Source: Linepithema humile (lineage: Eukaryota; Arthropoda; Insecta; Hymenoptera; Formicidae). From it: a DNA stretch of 64,000 nt. Positions within the stretch are counted from its first letter, which is position 1, and every line of letters starts with the position of its first letter. The stretch lies in contig NC_090129.1 of assembly GCF_040581485.1 (NCBI RefSeq), positions 32,784,764-32,848,763 on the forward strand. The letters are read 5' to 3'. Shown here in pieces: positions 37,001 through 49,880 of the stretch. The notes beneath the pieces were generated by a model, which saw nothing but the letters and a program-made list of their open reading frames with translations, made no database searches and had not been told where the DNA came from. A program made the position numbers and the translations under genes.

Positions 37001-38935
37001 AAATTTAGAAATTTATTACAAGCGCGAAGAGACGATACATGTCACTTGAAAATTTTGATCCTTTTTAGAATTTTTGAAATATTAAAGGTATATAAAGTAT
37101 TTTTAAAAAATTTTAAATATTCAGAAGAGATATTTGAGAGATTTGCACCAAATATTAAAAAAGATTTCACAAGCATGCCTGATCGATAGCGTTGAATCCC
37201 TCGACGTCGTCCAAAATAGGGTCGCGAAGACTGCCCTTCTGCAGCTGCTCGCGGCTCTTTTGCGCCTCATTCAGCCGCTTCTCCGAGCTCGCGTCACAGA
37301 AGTATTGGGTGCAGCCGTTCCTCAAATAATGGAAGTCGTCGGGCTTAGTGATGCCCAATTTTGCGCGTAAATCGGCCGGCGCACCGGCACACATCATATA
37401 GAATACGTGATAGTTTCGCTCATCTGGACTCTGCAGGCATACACGAGACTTCTCCAGCAAGTAGTGAGAGATGTAGCCGCCGACCACCTGGCACTTGGAG
37501 TCGAAGTGCACCTCCATAAATTTCCCGAAGCGTGAGCTATTGTTGTTGCGCTTCGTCTTTGCATTGCCGAACGCTTCCAACACCGGATTTGCTGCGTGAA
37601 TAAATTGTAAAAAAAAAAACGCTCAATTTTGTCACGTTTGGCTTTGTATTCTTCGAGTAGCGAATTATTTCTCAATTACTTATTATTCAACTTATTATTT
37701 AATTCTATCCTTTATTATTTTAATTATCGCTCTCTCTCCTTACCGTCGAGGATCTTCTGTTCGATCGGTCCAGCCTTTGAGCCCCAAAGATCGCAGAGGT
37801 ATCGCAGAAGATACTTGGTCGACTCGGTCTTCCCGGCTCCCGATTCGCCGGATACGATAATGCTCTGGGATTGTTTCAGCACTTTCATGTCGCGGAACGC
37901 TTTGTCGCCTGCAAAGATAAAGAATAAAGAATCTCTCTCATTCTGCACCACAGTTTAGAGTGAATTAACGAACGGAAGGAGAGAAAAAGAATGTGTATCG
38001 TACCGATGGCGAAAACATGCGGCGGCGTTTCGCCTAAAGATTTTCCCTGATAAGCCTTAATGGTCTGCGGCGAGTAGAGATCTTTCACCTCATAATATGG
38101 ATTCACGGCTATGAGAATGTTGGCGACGTAAGTCTGCAATTAAATAGCACAATAACGGACGATTCAGAGTTTCGGCAACGTGAATCAGCGTGACAACGTT
38201 CTTTAAGCATCGCAATTACTCACGTATATTCTATCCTTGAAGTAACGAGTGCGTATATTGTTCAGCAGCGTGGCCTCGTTCAGGTACATCAGGGCGCCTA
38301 TGAGAGAGCAATTTAGAGATATAGAAAAAAATCAGCGAAAGTGCCTGAAGAGCGAAAGTCGCGTGAGAAGCGAGCGTAACCGCGCGCGATCGTAGCCCCT
38401 GATAAGCCGGACGCGAAACAAGTTCGTCACGGTGTATAACAATCCAGGGAATCACAGGTAAACGGGCGCTAACGTATCGTTTCACTCCATTCTCTTTGTT
38501 CTCTTTTCTTAACGTTTGCGGCGCGTAGAAATTTTTATTTATTTTCAATAATATATTTTTAACGAGAAATTATAGCTATTAAAAATTATAACATCGCGCC
38601 ATAATCGTAACAAACCGTGACAAATTTAACTGATATTATGCAGTCAAGAAACTGATTTTCTCCTTCATTTTTATTAATTTTACGTAACGTAAAATCGAGA
38701 AATTTCTCAAGCGTTAAAAACGGCGATATGCTACAAACAAAAAATAAAATTTACAATTATCCTCGACATCTTTGGTGTATTCGCCAGCGGGATACACTTC
38801 GTCCAGCGGACAGGTGCGTTGTGGATATTTCGGATTGAGTGGTACGATTAGAGCGTCTCCGTCCACCATGTCTGTGAATTTTCCGATAATGAAGCCCTCC
38901 TGGGCGTCCCGTACCCATACCTGCTGGTTCTCCAT
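31096..38935 (-). CDS. Myo6: unconventional myosin VI
   Basis: Sixteen exons, 5' to 3' on the minus strand: 38935-38755, 38297-38224, 38133-38004, 37908-37744, 37591-37179, 36912-36653, 36481-36324, 36242-36078, 35676-35453, 35280-35089, 34956-33973, 33429-33287, 32114-31994, 31915-31798, 31616-31404 and 31247-31096. All phases agree, giving 1,230 residues. This is the minus-end-directed actin motor used in endocytosis, membrane trafficking and cell shape. Visible motifs are P-loop GESGAGKT (149-156), switch I NNNSSRFG, switch II DIAGFE (456-461) and TEDS-site Thr405 in KGTVI. The reverse-gear insert and calmodulin region span about 765-800, with the IQ at about 809-828. The charged single alpha helix runs about 920-975. 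The cargo domain has RRL (1078-1080), basic WKARNRRR and WWY (1153-1155), sites known in vertebrates for adaptor, PIP2 and Dab2-type binding. The C-terminus is shorter than in vertebrates. Intron 5 uses a GC donor. Confidence 0.97.
32578..32622 (-). CDS. Myo6: putative 45-nt cassette exon of Myo6
   Basis: In the intron between 33287 and 32114, minus strand, ATCACGCAG precedes an open 45-nt segment that ends in ATGAG|GTATTG. Its length is a multiple of three. Read in the phase set by the upstream exon (AG|), it encodes SGSDVRVPTNNNRLM plus a split Arg, and it preserves the downstream frame. It falls between the helical tail and the cargo domain, where vertebrate MYO6 has alternatively spliced inserts. 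Splice signals are moderate and no transcript evidence is available. Confidence 0.45.
32870..32975 (-). repeat. interspersed repeat shared with 13413-13520
   Basis: Inverse match to the tract upstream of amidase copy 2, inside the Myo6 intron that holds the candidate cassette exon. Confidence 0.7.
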
Positions 38936-41900
38936 CCCGGAGCTTTACTCTGGAAAAAGAGTTTCCACGGTCAAAACAATGCGTCCCACAATTTTCTATC
39001 ATTACTTTAATCTGCAGCATCTGTATTCGGTAGAAAGTGCATAGTAATTACGCACAACAATATAAATAATTACATATAACAATATAATTGCATACAACAA
39101 TGTGTATGATATCAATATTATAATTCTAACAAGATACAGTACATAATTACTTATAAGAGGTATTGGTGACCAAGAATATAGAGTTCTCTTTTAAAAATCA
39201 ATATTTTTTCAATAATTTTCAAGCCATTAATTATTTAAACGTATTGAATAATTTGTAACTTTACAAATTCAATTTAAAGCCAAAAATTTATTGCGAAAAT
39301 ACGCGGATAATGTGAGAAATTGAACAATTGCAGTGAATGACGACGATTTCTTTGTTAAGCAAAAATCGGTTACAAATTGGACGAGAAATCTATAGTTAAA
39401 ATGACATCCGGTAATCTCGCGGGATTATTCAATGTAAAACAGCAGTTTCTCGTTAAGATTCGCTGTGCGAGCAATCAACGAGCTGAGCGCCAGCTGAATG
39501 AATCCGTAAATCATTGCCACTTATAGAACGTAAATTGTCGACGACAGTTTTTGTTGGCGCAACACTTTCTTCTCTCTCTCTCTTCGTTCCCCCTTGTCGC
39601 CACTTTCCATCAGAAAAGTTTCCGGCGAACGGATCGTCCGTCTTGGCTTCCGGCGCTCTATCACGTATGCAGAATGATGATTTTTAGCACTCATCCAGGC
39701 CTCGTTTCTTATTCAAAGCTAGGCATTATTGACGGAAGAAGCAACAAAAGTGCCGTCACGGTCGATAAAGGTGAGGATTGGTCGCATGAAGGTTAGCGAT
39801 AGTCAAAGATTTCTCGTGGGCTTAAATAACTATAGATAAATGATTACGTTTATCAATGCGTTATCAGAATATATAACATGGAAATGTTCTTAACGTGGAA
39901 TGCTTTTAAAAAGAAATATAAACGTCAATATTGATATTAATACAATAATGTGTCAATTAAAACTTTTCCTCAAACCATTACTTTTCGAAAAGCATATCGA
40001 TAGCAGACGCACCTGCAGAAGAAAATTTCGACCGTGATTAGAACAATGTAGTCTTCTCGAATAAAGCGACATTCAAAACATGGATTCCGAAGAGGAAATT
40101 CTGAACAGCATTTAGTCAACGAATGCTTCAGAATTACATGTAAATTTTTATCACACATTTCAGTCTTAAAATTAAAAATATTCTTAACTTTGGCTTGTAG
40201 AATAAAAACTTGTTTAATCAAATTTCGCAGTCCCTCAAAACCTTTTTAATGTATTTGAAAAACTGCAAAATTAATGTCGGTGAATTTGAGGCATCCTATA
40301 TATGCTTTAATGAAATTGTATAAGATAATTCTGTGATAAGAGCAAAAATTAAAATTTAACAATTGTCGTCGGTTGAAAATTTACATAAAGCGATATTCAT
40401 GCTAATACCATTTATATTTTAGTGATTTCTCTACGTTTGGGCTACGCAAAAATTGAAATTCCGAGCTTGCACTTATCGCTTATCATGACATGTTATCGAG
40501 ATAAGCAATGAGGCACATTGCGACGAAATAATCCATTACTCATTGACGAAACTGCACGGTGCAATTGCAACACATGTGTGTGTTTACTTTTACTTTTTTT
40601 TAGAACAGCAAACTTTTCATCGTCAGATTATGTTTTATTTGCTAAATTATACTACATGTTTCTCGCATCAATGTTGAATTATAAATGTTAATTTATATAA
40701 AATATAAAATAATTATACTATTCCATTTCTCCATTTAAAAAGCTATTTTTGAGATTATTTTTATATGTTGAAAAAATTCTGAGATAAAAGAAAATATAAT
40801 AAACTCGAGACACACACACACACTTTATGTAAATATTTCAAAGTGTCCGTGTTGATAAATATAAAATTTTATATTACTCAAACTATTTCTTTTTCTTTTG
40901 CAAAATAACACTACTGCTCATCAACTCCTGTATTTTTATCTATTTCTCCGGAGACAATTTTCTTGATTACGTAACGCTATTTTTGCAATAATTTTCGAGT
41001 TCAGCCTGCGCAGCGGACACGCTCAATGCAGGTGGCATAGAAGCGATGATAAAATCACGGACGCAAAGGCACAAAACGCTGTCGTTCTCACAAAATAGCC
41101 ACTGTTCCGTATATTTTCCAGCGTTACGAGTATTCGACAATCGACAGTCACTGCGTGATCAAAGGTCGTCACAAGCTACTGCGTTCCGCGTTTTACGCGC
41201 GCCATGCACAGCGTATTGTGACAGAATTTTGAAAAAGTCCCTCGTCCGTATTTGTCATGTGCATCGCACAACACGATATATCAACTCCGTCGTTTACACG
41301 CAAACGCATCCGATACGCGTAACGCGAAAATGCGAGGCGCTATAGAAATCAGAATTAATTTTATTTTATAACTTTTTATTTATTACGCTAAATTGAAATC
41401 AAATCTCTATTGCTTATATTACATATTCCAATTATATCATTTATATTATACAAAATATTTTATTTTAATATAGTTAGATTAAATTAAAATAAAATATCTA
41501 ACTATAAGGTCAAAATGTTATGAAACTCGTTATGCAGCTCGTTAGAACTGAAAATGAAAAGTTTCATTGCAATTGTCGCTCGACAGCGTAATACCGAGAT
41601 TGTCAAGTCAGCAGCTGGAACTGCGCGGCCGATCTGGAAAGCGCGAGAAATTGCCTTGTTCCTCCTCTCATATTCCCCGCATCCCGTTAGAGATATCGTA
41701 ACGGTAAAAGCCACCGGTAAATCCTTGCATCGATCCTCAGGACATCGCGCGAGACGGTGACGGGCGCATCGTTTTGCACCGCGCTAATCCCGCGGAACGA
41801 GCGCATCACGGCATGACGTAACGGGTACGATAGTCAAACTGCCTGCTCGAATTTAATCGACAGCTACCGAAACGACGCGGCCGAATGAAGCAAACAATGC

Positions 41901-44900
41901 TGCAGCGTTGTTACGCGGTGTCTAAGCATGTTAAGAGGCAATTTTCTGCGTGCCACGAGAGCAAGATGCATCGCGAAGAGAAGGAGAGAAAGAGAGGGAA
42001 ACAGAGATAGAAAATGAGAGAAAGAGAGAAGCGAGGAATCGTTCGGATCGGTTCGTTCACCTTCTACTATATAGCTGCAGAAACCGTAACGTCCAGATGT
42101 TGCATCGTCTTTCTTGCCTCTCTTCCGTCGTCGTTAATCTTTTTTTTTTTTTTTTTTCTTAAATTTGCGGTAGAGCGAATGCTACAGTGCTATCGATCTC
42201 GGCCTTTTTGCACGGAGGACTCGGTCTCTTTTTTTCCGATAGACGTTAAATCGAGCTGTCGCGTATTGTTCTCTTTGCGATAAGGCGTGGTTTATTTTCT
42301 TCGCGATAAGGTGCGGTTTATTTTCTCCACCTTCATTCCGCGCAACCTTACTCTCGCGGATAATCGCGCTTGCCGAGGTCAAGCCTTCAATTCCGAATGC
42401 ACTTTGCGTAGGGAGGTGCGTGGCATGTCGCGCGACAGGCCCCTCATTCAACGAAAGGGCCCGGGCGAAAGGGAATGAAAGAGGCGCGACGATAGGAAGC
42501 AGGAAACGGCAGGTGGGACTGGCATACAGAAACAAGGAGACACGCGTGAGCGCGCGCACGAATTTCCCGTACCGAATCCCGTAGTCAACACACAAAAAAA
42601 AAAAGACAACGTCCCTGAATTTCAATTTATGTTAGCATATATGCCAAGAATTATGATAAGTGAACTAACGATACACTAGCACAAATAGCGACTCAATTTT
42701 TCCAAAGAATTATCAATTATATCTTTAATATTCTTATTTATCATTATTGTTCTTAATGGCACTTGAGAACGAAAAATACGGAAATCTGACAAGATTATAA
42801 TAAAACAAGAAAAATCTACTTCACTCTCTAAATAAGTTATACCACAATTTCCGTACATAAAAATTATATATTTTCTTATAAAAATAATATACATTGAATT
42901 GCAATCTTTTGGACAATAATATTAACATGTTAGTGCCAATTAATAAACAATAAAAAAATAAGAGACAAATAAAACGTATAAAATAAATAAAGTAAAATAT
43001 AAAATTAACTTAAATTTATATCTAAAATTTAAATTCAAAAAGTTACAATAAGTCATTCTTAGAATGAAATAAAATTATTTCATCAAATTTTGCGCGCGAC
43101 CAAACACGGTTTAATTATAATGAATTCATAATGTCACCGTGCGACAGGTTTGATCATGGCGAGACATTTCGTCGTTTTACGCCATTTAACATTAATTGGA
43201 ACAACCTTCGCACCGTCGTCGTTATCAAGAGCACTTGGTGATTAGATCGAGTGCAGTGGGTCGAGCTTTCGGTCCCGCGATATCCCATTTGCACCGAGTT
43301 CCGCTCGGCAGCATTTTGCACCGATTAATGCGATGTGTTTTGCAAATGAGTTCAGACCACCTTATTTCGATCTAGCTCGAAAAATTTTAATAAACACCAA
43401 TTCTCAATAAATCTTGCGATATAATTACAAATACTAATTGCTCTCCTGATCTAACGGTATATTATTTTACAATATTATTATTAAACATAATTGATAATTC
43501 ATGTATAAATTATTAATCAACAATGTACGCTTTTCGAAACAAATCTCTAAAAAATTACATCAACTTCTTGAATATTATCATTAATTTGATAATGCGTCTT
43601 TCGCGATGCTGTTAGGGATAAAAGTTAATAATAACGAGAATTGATATGCAAATTTTCAGCCGGCGATTTATTCTCCAAAGAGAATCGATAATAGCTTGAT
43701 AAACGACTCCATCGGAAGTGGTCACGATTCACATTTAAGTGCACACGATCGAGATCGTGCATGAGTCACGGGCGTCCTCGTCTCTCACGGCAGTGCGCCC
43801 ACCTATATACACATATATAGAATCGTTCTTTTTCCGCGGTTGCGTAACACTTGATTCATCGTCGTACATTACACGGTCGCTAAGAGATCTGTTAAACGAC
43901 AATAAGACTTTTTTTTTTTAGACTTGCGCGCGCGCACAGAATAATTTCAATTCTGTCTGTTGGCTCACTTTCGCCGCGTTACTTTCGCTAAAGAATGATA
44001 ACGAGGCTCGCCGTTATCCCACTGTCTCCGATTTCGATGACTTTCGCACGCGTCGGGAACAGCGGACAATACAAATACGACGGAATACGCGAGCGTATTG
44101 TTTTGAATTTGCTCGATCGTAAGTTGCAATCTCAGAATAATGTACAAAGCTAATTCGACGTTTTTTTTTGCGGTTGGATATCGCTGACGTTCGAAGAATA
44201 CATAAAAAAAAAATATTGTCAGACAATGATCTGATTGTGTCGCAAACACTTCGGGATAAACCAATGTTCCGAGATTTGAAATGAATCGTGATTACACGAA
44301 ATATATACAACTCGCATGTTGACAACATCTCGTCGAATAATAATTGTGGGAAGAATTTCGAGGAATCGACTTAAGTATCTCGATTAAGAACAGCGGCGCA
44401 GCTCGCAATTAATATGACGTATAGTATGAATGATTGCACAAAAGCTCTCCTTAAGAAAGCGACATTATATTGCTCGTAATAATTCGGTGCGCTCCGCGAT
44501 GAGAAATACAAGAGAAGTAATTAGAAATAAACAGTAATCAAATTCTGACATCACAACAATTTTAACACTTTTAATATCGAAATAATATTGATGCTAAAAA
44601 TTAATGAATCGTGTTGGAAAAATCGAAGCACAGAAAGAACGAATTGTAAGTTTAAGCGGAATTATTTTTACTAAAATTCATTTTATTAGGCTTATCTAAA
44701 AAAGAGTACTTTTCGGGCACCGTTATCAGACAATATCGTTATCACTGAGGTCTGGGAACGTTGCTTTCTCTTTCTGCGGAAGGGATGCGGTTGCGAGAAC
44801 TCGCGTGTGGAAAACGCACACACGTCGCAACCACGATGACCGTAATTATACGGCCGGTGCGGTGGTTTGCAAAAGCAGTCATCCGCGTTCGCGCCTGTTT

Positions 44901-45763
44901 CGCAATCGATGATGTTTCGCGAGCGTGCGAGCGTATGCGGCATCGTCATTGCGCATTACGCGCAAGCCCACGAGCAATTTTCCATGGTTCCCCTTTTTCG
45001 TTCCCCGGATAGTTTTACGAGGTGCTTTACGCGGAGGTGCTTATGCAGGTTCACACACTAATTCACACGCGCGCTGCGCCGCGCCGCGCTTTTGCATCAG
45101 CGCGTTGCACCTGCCCGCGCGCACCACGCTCGCGTTCCACTCTCCTAATCACGGACTAGATAAACTGGCGACGCACAAAAATTCCCACCACGATTTTTCA
45201 TTCCTGCTCGCGGACTTTCTCGAACGTCGTAAGAAGAGTACGACAATTGAATTACGTAAAACTCGGCCGTGCTCTGTTCAATCATTTTTATCGAGCAATT
45301 TGGCGTTGTGATAATAATTAACAATAATTTTTCGGAATGTCCTTCAAAATAGATAAATTAAAAATATTATTACACAATAAAATATTCTTATATAAAACAA
45401 TAAATATGTTATTAATTATTTATATTTCTAGAATACGCGTAGTTCTCCAAAATTCTTATCGTATTCCGGTGTCCGAACAACAAATTGCTCCGATTTGTTC
45501 AATGACTGATACATGCCGGTTTTATTATTCTTACTTTATTTTCGAAGTCGAAATACATTCATCAACGACGATCGCGACATTACACGAGGACAATATTACC
45601 GGTTACACCTGTCGAAATAATACATACATTCGAGGAAGGATGTAAATAATCGCTTTCGACGCAATAAACGCGTGACCGCGTTCTGATAAGAAATTGCACG
45701 TTTCGCGTATCGATTTCAACGGACAGACAGGTAAGATGCGATTAAAGGGCAGGTTTACTCACC
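38936..45763 (-). other. putative 5' UTR intron of Myo6
   Basis: The Myo6 start codon (38935) is preceded by 14 nt and an acceptor (TTTTTCCAG, cut at 38949/38950), so a noncoding exon must lie to the right. The DNA from 39000 to 41000 is AT-rich and featureless. From 41000 to 45500 it is patchily GC-rich (41560-41960, 42000-42560, 43130-43330, 44750-45150) with GA-rich runs. The open frames there have no conserved look and overlap on both strands. I read the patches as regulatory or promoter DNA, not coding sequence. Confidence 0.4.
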
Positions 45764-46010
45764 GTCTCGCCGAGCGAAGACAGCTAGCCAGCCGGGACGA
45801 CGAAACTATACGCACGGCACAAAATCCAACATGTAACTGTCGGCACGACGGCTGCTTTAGAGCGGCGAGCGAATGAGCAAGCGAGCTCGGAGATCCACGG
45901 CTGTTTCCGTCGGTGCCACGCGGCAGAAGGTGATCGTACCAGCAAGTAGATCGCGCGTTGCCGTCGCCTGCGCTGGTACCTGGTCTTGAAATTACCTCAC
46001 AATGTCGAGC
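45763..46010 (-). promoter_or_regulatory. candidate Myo6 noncoding first exon and promoter
   Basis: This GC-rich tract ends, on the minus strand, in a consensus donor (GAGACG|GTGAGT, cut after 45763). It is the best donor partner I see for the acceptor before the Myo6 start. The upstream limit is unknown. Confidence 0.35.
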
Positions 46011-48016
46011 AGCACCGGAAGATTCGTGAATAATTTTAATAAAGCGCAAGAATTAAGTAAATTTGTGATCTTACAAATTCTAGATTTATTAGATCACTCT
46101 TTGGTATTGTTGCCAATTATGTCGCGATCTTGAAATTAAAAGAATAAAAATCAAGCAAACACGAGAGATTCTTAATGCGAAGCAAATCTAAAAAAATAAA
46201 AATTTTTATAATTAATATAAAACTTAATTTATTGAATGGGATCATTATATCGCTCTGGTATTATCGCATTACTAGTATCAATAATGATTTGATATCGCAA
46301 ATATGTAGATATCGTAGATATGTCGCGATGGCATAAAATATCGTGTAGAATCGAGAGATTCGAAATAAAGAACGAGATGAGCCTATAAATTGTGAGGTTG
46401 AATTACTCATAATCAATGTGGATCTTATAAATTATGAACTTACGTCATTCTTGCACTGAATTGGTCGTGTTCACTCGCCAGTGATTGACAACGATAGTGA
46501 TAAATAATGAACAAAGAACGATGGGAAAAAAGAAATGACAGTGAAAAAAGGGAGGAGATATCTCGCTTGTTTGACACTAATTGATTATTGCAATGTCCGC
46601 ATCTGATAAAATAATTTTCAACATTTTGTCATATTCAAAATATTAACATAGCACTTTTTAATATAAAAGACTGTAAAATGCTGTAAAACTCAAATAAAAT
46701 GGTTTCGATCAAGTATATAAATTTATCGTTTTATATTTGTAGTCTGAAATTAAAATAAGATGTCACAATCCTTACTATTTATATGCACTATTCAAAATAA
46801 TTTTTATATCAATATATTATCAGTAATATCAATTTTATTAATAAAATAAAATTAAAATAAATCTCAAATCACATTTTTTAAATTAATAATATAATATCTC
46901 TTTATTCATAATTCGTAATTCTCTTTATAATAACTTTTTACAGTTATTTTATTTATATATTATTTTTTATTTTATAAAACATCATCTATCAAGTACGATG
47001 TGGTTTTTTATTTAATATAAAGGGCTCCGTTAAGAGCTGTGCCTATTTTGGTCGACTCTTATCCAAATATAATTCACAATTTTTTTTAATTATTGTGTGT
47101 ATGTGTTAATGTGAGTTTAAGTGTATATGTGTATGTATGAGCGCAGTGTGTGAGCTCAGGTCCGTGGATTTGCTAATCCCAAATGACTGTGCGGTTCAGT
47201 CATCCTTGCGGATAAACGATGTGAATTCTCACGAATGCAATATAGCGATATCTTCCGTGTTCTAGTTGAAGTATAAGCACATGGAATATTGTAGATATCA
47301 CTTCCAACAGCTGGTAATTTTACATTCGTTTTATGAGAGATATAATACGAACTTGTTTCAGCGTTACCGATTAAGAAAACGTTTCGATTTGCCAAGCGCT
47401 GACTATCGATTATTGATTATCGATGCGCTTTCTATTACAAATAAACAAAGTCTAATTGTAGAAGAGCAAATTGAATGACAAGATCGCTTATCTTTTTTAC
47501 TACTTGTTGATCGATTCAGAACCGATTTCCCCGACTGAATTACCCTTAATTGTATTCTTATTATTGTAGATTATTGTTCGCGGTCGATTAAATGACATTT
47601 TATAGTTACGAAAGTTAATCGAAGTCACAGAAATCGGATTTTAGAGTAATATTTGTTGCTGTGAATGTTCAGCGATTATTTTCAATGCCTATTGTTAAAA
47701 TAAAATTTACAACTAATTACAAATTAATATATGTAATTAATATATAAACCATCTCATAATTTCGATTTTAATTTGATTGATTTTATGACGAATGTAGAGT
47801 TAATTTTCTTTCGGAGAAAATGTCGAGTTTCCAAATAAAATTTTAGAAACAAATACATACTTGTGCATAGTTTGTATACAAATTGATATGCAAATTAATA
47901 TTTATAAACTCGATTTACTTAAGTCACATTTTTCAAGAATTTCCATTTCACAAATTATGTAAATTATTCATCGAAAAATGACTTGTCACTATAAAGTAAT
48001 TTTTTCGTTATCATTA
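46011..48016. other. intergenic, nothing recognised
   Basis: AT-rich sequence with scattered short frames. A moderately GC-rich patch at 47150-47420 has overlapping frames on both strands and no recognisable product. Confidence 0.5.
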
Positions 48017-48024
48017 CATGTACA

Positions 48025-48485
48025 CAGGGCCGGTGCGAGTTGAACAAGCGCCCCAGGCAAGTGATAAAATATGGCGCCCTATAGATAAAAACATATTTTT
48101 TGTAAGGTATAATTCTAAAGTCGTAAGTTGTAACTTATATATATTTATAGTAATTATTACAATATAATTAATATCATTATTTAACATTATTAATTTGGAT
48201 AAACTTCCGAAAAGCTATCACTTTCAATTTGGCTAATTTTCAACCTAAATATTTATTTTATCTAGTAAATAATATTCCTAAATGGATTTTTGGCGCAAAT
48301 TGGAATACAGATATATTTGAATGGAAACAAGAGCGAATTGTGTATTTAAGCAATGCATATTTTTAAAATTCAGGTCTGGGAAAGATCTTTTTTTCTTAGG
48401 AAAATTAAGGCGTTTTCAGCGCCCCCCCCTTGGAGTTGGCGCCCCAGGCAATCGCCTGGTCAAACTGGTGCTTGCACCGGCCCTG
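48025..48485. mobile_element. hAT-family non-autonomous element
   Basis: The termini CAGGGCCGGTGC and GCACCGGCCCTG are inverse, and CGCCCCAGGCAA motifs lie inside both ends. Perfect 8-bp target duplications CATGTACA flank it (48017-48024 and 48486-48493). The interior has no transposase. The inverted paralogous sequence near 49665-49680 shows the uninterrupted site. Confidence 0.93.
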
Positions 48486-48493
48486 CATGTACA

Positions 48494-49880
48494 TCACAAA
48501 TAGCATTATCTAACCAAAAGTACTTTCCTCGAAATATTAAAAATGTTTTAAGATAACTGTATTGATGTAATAATTCATGTTGGAAAACATAAACGGTAAT
48601 AAATAACACAATGCAGACAACCGGTTCTTTCTTCGCTACTTGATAGCGATTTGTTTACCGCGAAAATAGGGTGCAGAAATGCGTTCGCAAATAATATCAT
48701 TTGACTCGAAATGCTTTTGTTTTCCTTGAAACATTAAAAATTTTTAAATTTATCTCGATTTTGCAAATTGCACAGTTCTACAAAAAATAACCTTTTATGA
48801 ACATCTTTTTTATAACTTTAATCTTTAATTTCTCAAAATTTTGACGTGATAGAGCGTTTTTAAAACCAATATTGTATTCAGCATTAAAAAAATTATAAGA
48901 AATACCTCGCACTTTTGGTTCTATTGAGTTATGTCTTATCTGTACGATTTACCTTGGTTTACGTGTACACTTGATGATGTAGTCAGGTATATTCCCGAGA
49001 TTTTATTATTATCAATCAAACAGGTGTGTAATAAATCTATTTTTACGATATTTCTTCATATTATTTTCTATGATTCAGAAAGCTTCTATTTAAAAAAATG
49101 GAAAAAATATTATTTTAAGAGAATGACAACAATGATGTAGTCCCACACAGTATGCATATCCAGAGGATGTTCGGGGGACATCCCGAAGATTTCGTATCTC
49201 TCAAAGATATCTTTGTCTTCTAGACATCTTTTGGATATGTGTGCTGGGTGGGACGTTAATATTCAACTTTAATATATCAAATACTTCCGCTTTAATTAAT
49301 CACTGCAATTGCACAAATTTAACGCAATGTGTATAAACCGAGTATCTAACCGAAAGTGCTTTCCTCGAAACATTAAAAATAAGATAACCATATTGATATA
49401 ACCTAACCTAACTCATGTTGAAAAACATAAACGAAAGTAAACACAAAATAAGCACTTCGAGTCAAATGATCACATTTCTGCACCCTATTTTTGCGGTAAA
49501 CGAATCACTATCAAAGCAAAGAATAAACCGGTTGTCTGCATTGTGTTATTTATTATCGTTTATGTTTTCCAACATGAGTTATTACATCAATACAGTTATC
49601 TTAAAACATTTTTAATATTTCGAGGAAAGCACTTTCAGTTAAATAATGCTATTTGTGATGTATTGTACATGTAATGATAACGGAAAAATTACTTCTTTCT
49701 TTGTATAATGAATAAATGCACTTTGAAAAGAACACAATGCAACCGGTTCTTTCTTTGCTACTTGACAGCGATTTGTTTACCGCAAAAATAGGGTGCAGAA
49801 ATGCGTCCGCAAATAATATCATTTGACTCGAAGTGCTTTTGCTTTCCTTGAAATATTAAAAATTTTTAAGTTTATCTCGA
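48494..49880. repeat. cluster of inverted and direct repeat copies
   Basis: The segment 48494-48770 recurs inverted at about 49430-49690 and, in part, directly at 49735-49880. A common core includes ACCGGTTCTTTCTT and AATAGGGTGCAGAAATG. Within 49345-49648 the two ends are also inverse to each other. The cluster looks like nested foldback insertions of one family. No coding capacity is seen. Confidence 0.75.
49141..49253. repeat. short foldback repeat, GGATGTC-type
   Basis: The ends TCCCACACAGTATGCATATCC and GGATATGTGTGCTGGGTGGGA are imperfect inverses around reiterated GGATGTT/GGGACATCC motifs. It resembles 20838-20962. Confidence 0.75.

Noticed and set aside
39551..39796. 81-codon + strand frame upstream of Myo6
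   Set aside because: No motif or homology recognised, and it lies within the inferred 5' UTR intron of Myo6.
42182..42625. 147-codon minus-strand frame in a GC-rich patch
   Set aside because: Frames on both strands are equally open, the product is Arg/Leu/Ser-rich without motifs, and it sits in a likely promoter region.
44925..45311. 128-codon + strand frame
   Set aside because: CG-rich composition explains the lack of stops; the residues look like translated promoter DNA.
45700..45731. + strand donor GACAG|GTAAGA as evidence for a divergent gene
   Set aside because: A single donor with no exon, acceptor or coding sequence to pair with on the + strand.
49397..49410. CCTAACCTAA, resembling the insect telomere repeat
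   Set aside because: Only two units, inside a foldback repeat cluster; coincidence is more likely than an interstitial telomere.
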